DNA of 64,000 nucleotides from Euwallacea fornicatus (Eukaryota > Arthropoda > Insecta > Coleoptera > Curculionidae): NCBI RefSeq assembly GCF_040115645.1, contig NC_089575.1:1488001-1552000 (forward strand), written 5' to 3'. Position numbers and translations under genes: made by a program. Below the pieces are notes generated by a model, which saw nothing but the letters and a program-made list of their open reading frames with translations, was not told the DNA's origin and searched no databases. Positions 11,831 to 23,654 of this stretch are shown here, piece by piece. The stretch's first letter is position 1. Every line of letters starts with the position of its first letter.

Positions 11831-14800
11831 AATAAAAGTGGTTCGAGCGGAATTCCTCCTCCACCCGTTCCACCAGACTCTAAAGACCATCTGAATGTGA
11901 AACACCAACAGAATCAGGAACCCGATTATGAAGTTATCGAATTCGGGCAGTATTCCAATGCACCTCCATTGGATGAAAATATACAGTCACCTAATTTGGG
12001 TATTTGGTCTTTTAAATCTGAAAAATTCCAAAAGACTAAAATTCTTTTCCTAGCAACCTCTCAAAGACGCTGTCAACTATGCGGTTCCTCAGCTACATCA
12101 GTTAGTGTGCGCTGCGAGGACTGTCAACAAAATTTTTGTCTATCCTGCGATGATATGTACCATCGACACCCAAAGAGACAATCACATTTAAGACGAGTAA
12201 TACGTGTTCTGTCTCTTCTCGTCAAGCTTTTCAAAGATAATTTCATATAGAGAGTTGAAGAACGAGGAATTCAACAAATCCGGCCCCCATTACCCCCAAA
12301 GGGAGAAGCCCCACCATTGCCTGTGCCACCCCCTAGGAGACGACGATCCGGCTCTGTAGGACCCTCCCCATGCCCGTCCCCCATCCCCATGAAAAACCAG
12401 GTAATTGTGGATAGTTTTACAGCTGCTTGGTGCGTTCTATGTAGTGAATGTCTTTTGCTTTGATGATGGACTGCTACTGAATTAATATGGCATCTCTAAG
12501 CTCCAACTAATTAATAGAAACAATTCATTATTAAAACGGGAGGCGATAACCAAATTCATTTGCAGCAGGGAATGTCGTCTTTTACCATGCCCCGAAAAGA
12601 AGGAGCCTTTAGCTTGAAGGAGAAAATGAATAGTTTGCGAAAAGGTTTTACTTTGGGGAGCAGACCTCTACCTCCAACTCCTACAAGCCCTAGCAGTGGA
12701 CTTCCAAGTTATCCTAGTAAGTCTCATACTCAAAATCCGAAACCTAAATACAATTCTTCTTCATAAAGCATCCAGATCAAATTCTCAACTGTCCCAAGAT
12801 GACTTCCGGCAGTTTCAAGCTCCGAGCCCTAGTCCATCTCTCCAAGAACGCTACAGAAAGCACCAAATGGCCATGAGGGGCACTACTCCTAATTTACCAA
12901 GCGCAGTTTCAGAATTCGATCAGTCCTCAAATAGAGAATCTGGATATCCGGATTGGGAACAAAATCGAGGTTTGCGGCACAGAACAGGAAGCATTTCTGG
13001 ATCGGATATTGGAGCCCGAGTGTCCAGGAAGTTGAGTAACACATCTTGTCCGTCATCAAGCAATCGAGGATTGCCCCATAGTTCCTCAGTATTTGATTTG
13101 AATAACACCGTACCGTATCATCATCATGGATTTGTGCCAATGCAGCAGGTACCTATTGAATATTTATATTTTAAGTAGGTTTTTTTATATTTTATTTTCT
13201 TTTCAACTATTAATTTATTTAAACCTAACATTATAGTAATTAGGAAGGCAGAATAAAATTAAAATTAAAAAATGCACGGTAGCATCAAACTAAAAAATAC
13301 ACATGATCAGCTTTTAAAGATATATTTTATAGGCTCATTCTATGGCACAATTGAACTATCCAATGCCGTGTTGTCAAAATACTTGGATGGACCAACACCA
13401 GTGTTGCTGGGACCCTTCGCACGGGAGCAATATGAGTCTCAATGTAATGCCTGGTGCATATCCTGGAAATCCCATGTGGATGGGTGCTTGGCATGGGCCA
13501 TCATATCCATATGGATTACCACCTCCGCATAACAGGTAGAATTAATTCTAAAGTAATCTTCAATGGAATTTATTTGATAGGATTGCAGAGCCTGCTCCCA
13601 TTCACGCCCAGCTTCTCCCACTCAAAGCATCAAATCCCGCAAATCCACCGCGAGCAGAAAGTCGCGCAGGAAGTACAGAGATGAAACCTCCGATGAAGAC
13701 TCGAACGATATTGAAGACAGAAGGTCGGTCTTCAGTCATGGGGATGGAAGGAGCGAAAGGAGATCTTTAGGAAGATATGTAGTACGCGAACGCCCCCTTA
13801 GAGATAGCTCTTCTTTACCTCGAGAGGCCCTTAGGAGGAATATGAGCAGCAAAAACAGTGATCGAGGATCAGTAAGTCATAGAAGTAGAGCCAGTGTTGT
13901 GGCCTCATCTAGTGGTGAAACTGACGATGAGGAAAGCGATGAGGATAGTCCGAAACGCCCGGAAATCAGCTACAATGAAAGCCCAATACAAGAAGATGAT
14001 GAGAATTTAAATAAGAAGCAACTTCCTGAAGATTCGTGGAGCTGCGAACATTGTACTTTCGTCAATGAACCGGGTACTAGGGTATGCTCGGTTTGTTGCA
14101 AGACTTCAACAACAAAAGTGAACATTGTCCAATCCCCATCTTCGATCAACAAAATGAAAAAACTCATAATAGCTTCAAAAAAACCCCCAGCTGGTCCTAA
14201 TAAGGGAAAAGACAAAGGGAAGACCCTATTGCAAAGCCCGAGCTCTGATGATTACAGCGCAAATAGCGCTAATAACTACAGCGAAACTGAATCAATGCAA
14301 GCTAAACTGGAAAAAATCAATCTGGAGGTGGAGGAGAAGAAAAAGGCCGAGAGCAAGCCTAAAGGTAGGACAATCAGAAAGATCAGCTTTTGGCCTGGAA
14401 CAAAATTTACGGCATCATTTTATAGGAGCAAATAGTACCCGCCTCGTTGATGTTTCTGTTCGACTAACACAAAAACCTTCTTAGTGTCGTGAGTGTTCTG
14501 TGCTTAGTGTTTTTACTAATAAATTAGTGTGTAGTGTCCTCAATGTGCTTTATTATAGTGTTTCTTGCAGCAAATAGTGCGATAAACGCCGCGTTTCGAG
14601 AAGACGATTTAATCGAGGCCGAAGTAGCAGCTATAAATGAGGCTGCCGAAGCGGCAAAAGTTTCAACAGGATGTGGTACGTCTCCACCTCCAGATTTTGT
14701 ACATTTGACGGAGAAAAAGTTGGTTACTGCCAATACTGGCACTTCACCACCACCTCAAAATATATCTACTCAGGTATAGGGACTTTAATAAGGCAAATGT

Positions 14801-17800
14801 TGATTAATTAATATTATATATGAACATTTGTAGACATATGAAGAAATTAAACCACAGGATGAAGGGAAAAGCCCTAGATCAGCGAGGGCAATATCGGTGA
14901 GTCGAGGCAGTAAGCAGAGGGAATTGCACAGATCCCAATCGATGCATGCAAGCTCATCAAAAAGGGGGTCAGAATGGTCATTACACAGATCTTCGAGCAG
15001 ACACAGTTATACTACGGATTCACAAGTTAGTTTCAGTAAGAAATCGTATTAAAAATTAAAAACATATTAATCGAATTTCAGAGTTTGCCTGGGAGTAGGG
15101 AACCAAGTCCAATGCCATTTGACTACGAGGACCCTTATTATTTCGATAGGCCAAGGCAGAGAAAACACCATCAAAATCATCGATTATCAAACAGCATTAT
15201 GGACCTTAGAAAAGCTGAATTGTACAATAGACGGCTTAATCATCAAGATTTTGGATATTACAGGGTGAACAGAAAATGTGTGGAGTTGTTTTAATCATTT
15301 GCATTTGAGCAGCATGAATTTAGAGATGCCTCTTGTAATTTCTATTGGAGTAGATAGTGCATATAGTAGAGTTGCATGCAAAAATATTTTCGAATTTTAA
15401 GCATGAAATAAATATTCCAGATGGACCCAGTAGAGTTTCAAAGTCACCGACAGTGCAATGACTCTGTGCATCCTTCAGAGTATTTAGACCAACAAAACCA
15501 AAGAACTCAAGGAATGGAACTGGTGAAATTGCTAAGAGTAAGTCATTATAGTCTTTTGTATTAATAATTATATTTAATCATTTGGGTCATTTTGTATAAG
15601 GAAGCAGAGCAACACAAATATTCCGCAGATGAAGTTCAAGCAGCTTTACTACATTGCAAAGTATGTATAGTTTTCTTACAAATCAGTAAGTATTTAACCG
15701 ACAATTTAGGACATGAACCCAATTGCTTGGCTTAACGAACACTGGTCAGCCATGATCGCCAGTGTTCAAACTCTTGCTACCCAAATGGGTCGTGAAGGAC
15801 CCATGAACATAGTAGGAACAGTCTCAGAAAAAGAGGCTAGAGATGGCCTACGCTGCCATAAAGGAGAACTATGGCCTGCTGTGCAAGAGTGCGTGGAGCA
15901 GCGTCAAAGAAAGGTAAGCAACATAGCGAGAATTGTAAAACACGTAGCTAACTAACTCTTTTTTAGTACGCTGAATTGGCGAACAGAGGGGACTTCTCTC
16001 GAGAAGACATAATAACAGTATTAACAGCTCATCACGGTGACTTAGAAGCTGCTTATACAGAACTGAATAAAACGCAGATCAAACCTTTTTTAATGCGTAT
16101 CTGGGGTCCACCGACAGGGATCGAAAATGAGGCGGGTAATGATGGGGCTACGCTACAAAGATTCAGAGGGGAAGGTATGTGATTGGTTACCTACAGTGTA
16201 ATATAATTAAAAAATTACTTCTTAGATGCACTTAGCGAGGAGGAGAAAGTATTAAAAAAGCAAGCAGAAGCGGTAAGTTCAGTAAATAACAACTCCAGCG
16301 AGAAATCTTCCCCTCAGAACGTAAGTAGCCCCTCGAGAGATTCGAAAAAAGTCCCGAAAAATGTTATTCAAGACAAAAATGAAATACTAAATTCGTTGAA
16401 CGATTTAGAAAATGAAATATTAAGAAACATTCAAGATATCAATAGTTTAGATGAAGTGGTTGCAGCTTCTAACAGTAATCATAAAAAAACCAATGTACCT
16501 CTACCATCAATAACAACTCTTACGAAAGTAGTAGAAACGCCCCCAAAAGCCCCTGTAGTGACCACACTGGAAGTCGCTCAAAGCCCCAAAGCTTACGTGG
16601 AAAAAAGCAGCACTGTGATCCAAGTGGTGGACACGGCAGGGCTAGATCCTGCCGATTTACTTAAAAAAGATCATATAGAGTCGGAATCTTCCAGCTCCAG
16701 CGAGGAAAATGGACTTGGGGATGAACAATTCGTAGACGCAATTGAAGACCCCATTGAGGGAAAAATTCCGGATCAAAAAAACTCGAGCAAACTCAGTATT
16801 TCAACTTTAAAGGTGCACTTGGGAGGGGGAACTGTGCTGTTGCCAGATAATCCGAAAAATGTAGAAGAAACGGCACAGGAGAGCACTGCGCAATTAGTAC
16901 TAAATCAGCAAGGAGTGAGAGAATATTTTGGAAGCAGTGGAGAGAATACGAATTTTAAGACAATGGACCAAAACGAAATTTTAAAGGTCAAAGCAAATTC
17001 TGAGGCACCAGTGCAAAAAATTAATGCAGCAACAGAAGAAAAAAATAACGATCAGGGAATTAACACACAACAAATATTTGCAAATTCTCAACAAGATGTT
17101 GATGTCAATGAGAAAGTACAAGAGAGTCATCAGCTAGTTATTGAGAAAAATCAAATCTCAAACAGTCTCAAAGACAATGAAAAAATTGATATAGACCAAA
17201 ACACTAAAAAAAGTGAGGCACATTTGTTACTGAAACCCATTTCAGGTGATAAACTCTATCTTCAAGCAAACACCTGCCAGATTTCTGAAGAACAAACCTC
17301 TGAAACTTCAACAGGACTAGAAGACCATCAAAAAAGCTCTAACAAAGACATTTCAGAAACTGCACAAAAACACCAAGATAACCGAATATCAAATACTCAA
17401 CAATTCGTACAAAATCCGATTTCAGAAGACAAAACTCAAGCCCTAGAAGACCACCAATCTATTACTGAAGGACATCGAAGTTTAGAAGCTTCAACGGATC
17501 TGCAAGACCATCAAAAACGCTTTGAAAAGCAGACATTAGCAGCTCCGCATAAACACAAAGATGTTGAGATTCTAAACACTGAAGAAATTTCTGCCAAATT
17601 AGAATCGAAACCGATCTCAGCTGCAGAAGTTAATATCTCAGCTTCTGAAGCATATAAAAAAGATTCAAAAAACTACAATCACGAAATTTCAATTGACGAT
17701 CAAACTAACCAAAAAGGAATATTTGAGAATTCATTGCAGATTGATCAAGAGAAAATCATAACTGTGGACAAAAAAAATGTTATGCTTAGTGGTATTATAG

Positions 17801-20800
17801 AGAATGATGGGGATGAGAACAACCCTGCGATTAATTATGAATTTTCAGCTGGTAATCAGTCTGAGATGGTAGAAAATATGGGTATTAATTCTTTGCCAAC
17901 TGTTTCAGAAGCTCCTGAAGCTAAAAGTTGTTCTCTAGCTCAAGATTTAATGGTCAACATAATAGATCTTACTGACCCTAAAACCAGAAAATTGAGCAAA
18001 AAGAAGAAGTCAAGAAAAAACATGGAAGAACCGACAACTAAAAATACCACACAAGAACCTCAGGAAATCATTGGTCAAGGCCGTGAATCTCCGATTCCAA
18101 AAGTTAAAGAAAACTTGCCGCCAACCGGAAAGAAGTCTAGTAGAAAATCTAGTAAAAGCCGAAGAAAATCGATCAGAAAGGCTCGACGAAGAGCTGAAAA
18201 GGCTACGGAGTTGCAAAGGAAAGAAAGTTCTAGCAGCACAACTGAAACCAGCATTAGTGACACTCAAGAATCAGACAGCAGACTGAGTGTAGCTAGTGAT
18301 AATGTTATAAACATGGTTTGTAAATTTGAAAAAACCAGTTGTAATGAAAATGTCGATGTGGCTAAAATTGGACATAAACTAGAGAGGAAAAAGCCCTTAA
18401 AGAAGAGCGATAGTCAAAAGTATGCCAAGTTCAAAAACATGCCAGTAAGGCAAATGCCAGATTCCCCAATTGAAGAGAAACTGGAACCTGATTTGTGCGT
18501 GGAAAAGCCTGTGACTAACACAAAGATACAGATGCCGCAAAATAAGCAGAGTATCCTAAGCAAATCTAAAATTCCCATTCTATCCCGGCAAAGTTCCATA
18601 TGCAGAGACGAACCAAAATCTAAACCAATCAATACGAACGGAAGCAAAATTCCTGTAAGAATGCCCAGTCCACCTAAAGACAAACTTGACGAAACTAAAT
18701 CTGAAAAAACCTGTGATAAAGCAGCAAGCAATTATAATAAAAACCAACGCTCCGCAAAGAGCTTATCACCAAAACTACTGGATTCAAACAGACCTAGCAC
18801 CTCCAAACCTTCTGAGATACTACAAAAATCTTCAGCTCAGTCTAGCAAAGATGAAGACTTTATTCCGAATTCAAAACATTTAACAAAAAAAATTTCCCTT
18901 TCCTCCTTTAGAACCTCTATAGATTCAAATACCAGCTCCAAGAAGCAATCCTACACAAAAAGCCTAGACAATGACGATAGCAGCAGCTCAGTATCAGACA
19001 ACAGCATTGAAGAACTGTTGAGTGATGATGAGTTTAACGACGATCCCGACCAGGTAAAGAGAGAGCTTATTCAAAGTGACTTAGAGGAGTATAAAAAATT
19101 TGAAGAAATCGCTCTGGAGCTGAATCACGAAATTAACAAGAATAAAATCGCCCGTTGCTCAATAGAAGAGACCTGCGAGAGTGAGGATTATGACTCTGAA
19201 GATGATGAGATTGAGGTAGATGAAACTGAGAGCAGCGAGGGAGGGCGAGGGGAATTTATTGAGGATGTGATTGAAGCTGATAGTGGAAAAGAGTTATTTA
19301 AACTAGAACGGAAAGAGCCTAGTGAAATTGAAGTTTTAGAGGTGAGCTAGAGCTTTAGTGTGTAATTTTTCAGGGCTTAATGTATTTAAAAATTTATTTC
19401 AGTCCTAATACAATTTCTTTTTGTTATTTAGAGGCAGGCACGAAGATTTTTAGCCGAAGGCCAAGTCGAAGACTACCAGCAGGCGGAATTGGCAGCCAGT
19501 TTAATGGCGCTAAAATTCTCAGTTCATGAGGCTTTGGAGGCTGTAAAAGACTGCAGCAGCTTAGAGGCTGCCATTGCCTATTTGAGGCAGGACTGTGAGT
19601 TGTGCGCAGGGAGATATCCTATGAATCAGGTACGTGCTTTAAGATGAACGAAAGCATTTGTTGATGTTTGTACTGTATTCTTCCGCAGATCATATCAATG
19701 CTCAAATGCACCCATCGATGTTGCCAAGAATGCGCCAAGAACTACTTCACCGTGCAAATCACTGATAGGAGCATTATGGACTGCAACTGTCCATTCTGCA
19801 AAACGCCTGACCTCAGGTAAAACTCCAAAACAAACAAATAAAAAAAATAACTTCTCAATTTATAGCCACAATAATAATTCTGTGAACGAGGACGAAATCT
19901 CCGACTATTTCTCAAATTTGGACATATTGCTTAAGGGCATATTGGATGCGCAAGTTCACGAGCTGTTCCAGCAAAAACTGAGAGACAGGACGCTGATGCA
20001 AGACCCGAATTTCAAGTGGTGTGTCCAGGTAATAAAACAGTTAAACCTCATCCCCTTTCGTTAATTACCACTACGTGTGATTTATAGTGCTCGTCTGGAT
20101 TTATTGCTCATCCTAAACAGAAACGACTTATTTGTCCTGATTGTAAGTCTGTGACGTGTGCAAGCTGCAGACGACCAGTAAGTAAACAGTTCTTCAGTTT
20201 AAATGTCCATAACAATCCCATTATTTGTTGTGTATGCATGAAGCATTTATTATAATTACCTGCAAGCTTTTAATTTTTGTTTTCAGTGGGAGAAGCAGCA
20301 TGAAGGCATCTCTTGCGAGAAATTCGCAGAGTGGAAAGACGCAAATGACCCAGAAAACCAGGCCTCTGCTGTGGCTAAGCATTTAGCAGAAAACGGAATA
20401 GACTGTCCAAATTGCAAATTCCGGTAATTGTTGTGTAACCCCAAGAAAATTAATTTTTAAAGTTATTTTTAGATACTCCCTGGCGAAAGGGGGCTGCATG
20501 CATTTCACCTGCTTCCAGTGCAAACACGAGTTCTGCTACGGCTGCGGCAAACCTTTCATGATGGGTGTAAAATGCGGCATTAGCCAGTATTGCGCCAAAT
20601 TGGGCCTCCACGCCCATCATCCCAGGAACTGTTTATTCTATCTTCGGGACAAGGAACCTCAAGAATTACAAAAGCTTTTAAAGGTAATTTATTTGAAAAA
20701 CATTTGTGAGTGCATTTAACTTCATTTTTATACAGGACAACAAAATCAAATTTGACACAGAACTTCCAAGTGAAAGAGAGGAGAATGCGAGCGCAGTCAT

Positions 20801-22827
20801 TAAGTGCCTAGTTCCACTCCAAAAGGAAACTCCCAGTGGGCTTATAGACACGGTTTGCAATGGTGAAGTCGGCCCTGGACAGGCGGGATTATGCAGGTTT
20901 GTGCATTCAGTAGATAATTCAACTCAATCGGAAGTATCCGAGTTTTACAGAACGCATTATATTGAATATTTGAGCCTTTTGATTCGCAAAAACCGTATAG
21001 AAACCATAGAGATTCTCCAAGAAGACGATTTAGAAACAATCGTTCGGAGGGCGGCGAAAAAGTTGCCGCCTAATGCTTATGCCACCCCCAAGGGCATGTA
21101 TCATTTTAGGCTCAAACAGGTATTTTGCTTTGTTATATGGGAAGGAAATTTTGGAGTTCTACAACTCATCAACACCAAAAATAATTAAATATTATGACAC
21201 CATTACACAGCGTTTTATGTATGTTTTCAGTTAATTAGTATTTCAATGATTTTATCAGGAATTAAACTCTATCTGCATTATTCAAAAACGCCTTGAAAAC
21301 GATATCAGTGCTAGATTCAAAAGGATTTTCATTCTCCATGGAAACGCAGGAAATTAAGCTAGTAAACTGGAAGCTAGAAGGCGCCAGTGGGCAAAGCATT
21401 GCGATCTCGATTTTGATTGGTTGATTTGAATCCATCATGTTCGTTCAAATTTAAGTTTACTCATGGGGGAATTTTTATTTGAATTGTTTGATTTTAATTG
21501 TTGGTTAGTTCACGTTTAAAATATTAGTACTTAAGTGCAACATTGTGATGATATGAACTGACCCACAAGACAATTTTGCATCGTAATGTGTCACGGATGT
21601 ACTTAAGTACACGAGTAAGTCCGATATAGCGCTTTATATTACCATTAAAAAAAAGACTAAAAGAAAATACAAAAATCTACAAACTGAAAAACAACGGAAA
21701 ATGACTAACGTTGCTCCAACCAATCAGAAATCGAGCGTGTCACATGACAATACACTGACGATCGGCGAAAGGAGACGCAACCCACAACACTGTACATAAG
21801 CATATTATACACGGTGTTTATTTCTAAATAAACCACGAAAAATTTCTCTTGTATATATACTATAAATATTTATATTATATATACTCTTGTATATATAATA
21901 ATAAAAAGACGCCTATTTAGATATCCAGGGGGAAGTTTAAATTGATGTTAAAGAGAATTGTATCTGTCACTCCCGCACCCTCGACTACCATCACTTTAAT
22001 ATTTCAAATGACTTCCCCTCTCGATGTGAAATATCAAAATAAGGGTAGCTGGGGATGAGGAAGTGACTGATACAATTCTCTCTAATGTTAAATTAAACTT
22101 CACCTAGATATCCAAGTAGATTTTTTTTTATTATTTAAAATCTTCCTCCGCATCGAGAGATACATATTTCAGATGGTCCGCTTTGAAATAAACACCTTCT
22201 ATGTTGCCTATGTTTAACTAAACCTCATCATCATGAATATTTGACGGAAGTTATGTTTCGAAATGAAAAGAAAGATAAAATTTGAATATAGTGCATAAAA
22301 CCCACGTAAGGTCGAAGGGAACATCACTGATAATAATTTTTGCCTCAAAAAATTAGCTATGGAGCTCATCTCAGTCTGAAGTTATTTTCAAACAACCGTC
22401 CTCAATTAACTTTAAATATTTTTCAAACTGATTTCTCAATTTACTTTCAGTTTAAAAACCTGCCCAATTACAACAAAAGTTCACAAATACATAATCTTTG
22501 CGTTCACTAGACCCTCGATACATAAACTAACTAACCCTCTTCGTTTGTTTGGCTCGTGGCAGGCAGCACTACATCGAGTACTTAGTGGGGCTGATATTCA
22601 GGCACAAACTGGACCCCATTTCGATCCTGGACCTCGTGGAAGTGAGCCAGGAGTTGCGTAGGAGGGGGCAGCCACTGCCAGAACGCGGCCCTTGGTGCGA
22701 CGATAATCAGTACAGAGAAATGTGTGCTAAGGTACCCTATGAATGCGTTTTAGGTAGTGTGAGTCGCCTCAAGGGTCATAGGAGGGATTTGAGTTCTGTA
22801 GGAACTGTCTACCCACTAAGTGCTTGA
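11831..22827 (+). CDS. LUBEL: LUBEL, HOIP-type linear ubiquitin E3 ligase (5' partial)
   Basis: Exons: 11831-11999, 12054-12196, 12251-12400, 12566-12716, 12769-13148, 13333-13535, 13589-14364, 14571-14773, 14834-15025, 15082-15264, 15421-15537, 15601-15660, 15710-15913, 15967-16174, 16226-19341, 19432-19629, 19689-19816, 19866-20028, 20088-20177, 20287-20423, 20473-20683, 20736-20896 and 22563-22827. The first exon starts at an acceptor, so earlier exons are missing. The joined frame is 2,535 aa. It has a B-box-like finger (CQLCGSS.. to H..H), an NZF finger (WSCEHCTF..CSVC, about 547-570) and UBA-like helices encoded by 15601-16174. A 3.1-kb disordered Ser/Lys/Glu-rich exon follows, then a further UBA-like segment. 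RING1 is CELC..CPFC; the IBR contains CPDCKSVTCASC. RING2 has the predicted catalytic Cys in GGCMHF. The last part is the linear-chain-determining domain (LDD). HOIP/LUBEL builds Met1-linked ubiquitin chains in immune and stress signalling. Confidence 0.92.
12563..12568 (+). promoter_or_regulatory. NAGNAG tandem acceptor in LUBEL
   Basis: The acceptor reads TTTGCAGCAG followed by GGAATG. Use of the first or second AG would add or drop one glutamine without a frame change. Confidence 0.5.
20951..21188 (+). CDS. LUBEL: LUBEL alternative last exon (LDD tail, version a)
   Basis: After exon 20736-20896 the frame can continue in two ways. Here a 54-nt intron (20897-20950, GTTTGT..TTTTACAG) joins TGC AG to A ACG CAT, giving GLCR-THYIEYL, and the exon runs to a stop at 21188 (2,526 aa isoform). 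The distal exon at 22563 joins the same donor in the same phase and gives GLCR-QHYIEYL. The two exons encode related but different C termini: both start HYIEYL, share L-I positions in the first helix and an RR..LP segment, and are about one quarter identical by eye. A donor-like GTATTT follows residue RLKQ at 21120, so this exon might also be spliced onward instead of ending here. An AATAAA at 21827 could serve this isoform. Confidence 0.7.
21827..21832 (+). terminator. Poly(A) signal AATAAA, LUBEL isoform a
   Basis: AATAAA about 640 nt after the stop at 21188 and before the distal alternative last exon, so it could end the shorter isoform. Confidence 0.35.
21919..22113. repeat. Long imperfect inverted repeat (foldback) in LUBEL intron
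   Basis: Two arms of roughly 87 nt, one starting AGATATCCAGGGGGAAG and the other ending in its near-complement CTTCACCTAGATATCC, are separated by a short loop around 22007-22022. Shared inner blocks include GAGAATTGTATC and GTCACT. The structure could be a MITE-like foldback element or a hairpin-forming intron RNA. It sits between the two alternative LUBEL last exons. Confidence 0.75.
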
Positions 22828-23192
22828 TGTAGTGTAGTGGTGGCTAATACAGTGCTAATCAGCGTTACTAACGACTTTGAAATGTTTTTTGGTGTTACAT
22901 GATAGATTTTTTTAATATTAACATTTTTCAACGCAATTGCTCTTCTTCACATAATATAAAAAAATAACGTTTCAGATTGTAATGGAACAGGTTCCACTGG
23001 ATTGAAACCCTTTAAAACCCCATTTTGTACTCCGTTGAAGAGTGTCAATGGAGATTAATCATTAAATGTGATTAGGACTGGGGGACGAGACTGAGACTGG
23101 AAAACACTATATACAAAGTTTCAACTGCTGGAAAATTTTATATTATATCGTTTCTGTTAAGCCTGGATAAGAAAAGACGCCGCACTGTGTGG

Positions 23193-23198
23193 AATAAA
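23193..23198 (+). terminator. Poly(A) signal AATAAA, LUBEL distal isoform
   Basis: AATAAA about 370 nt after the distal LUBEL stop codon at 22827. The 22828-23654 stretch otherwise holds only the two facing 3' UTRs of LUBEL and UXS1. Confidence 0.5.
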
Positions 23199-23493
23199 AC
23201 CATATAGATACTTAGTTAATTTATCTCTAGTTAGTGCAATTATATATCGTTTTATATACTATAGAATGGGTTCTGCAGGACATGTCTGAATAAGAAATAA
23301 AAAAAAACACTGTTTGAATAACGAAACAAATATTTTTATACGTCTTCAATACTTTACATTCTATTAGACATCTAAAAATTCTAAGATAATACGTATTGCC
23401 CACAAGAGCGTACTTTTTAAACAGCGTCAACAATTGTGTAACGGAGTTTATTTCTAACATAAGAATTTCGAAAATTTGGGTACACAAAAAGAA

Positions 23494-23499
23494 TTTATT
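23494..23499 (-). terminator. Poly(A) signal, UXS1
   Basis: TTTATT on the plus strand (AATAAA on the minus strand), about 160 nt beyond the UXS1 stop codon. Confidence 0.5.
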
Positions 23500-23654
23500 G
23501 GAACTCTTTCAATTATTGTTTGGTTTCTAAAGAATATGTTATTGATTAAGAAAAATATATCACATGTATCTTGAGCTCACCTATAGGAAGGAGCTAAACA
23601 AATGAAGTATATAACAAAGAACTTTTTTTATCTACAAAAATGTACAAATGTCTC

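Noticed and set aside
18010..18731. Antisense frames across the large LUBEL exon
   Set aside because: Shadows of a long coding exon with biased composition.
22549..22827. The distal LUBEL exon as a separate small gene
   Set aside because: It starts at an acceptor, in the phase needed by LUBEL, and encodes the LDD end; no start codon of its own is convincing.
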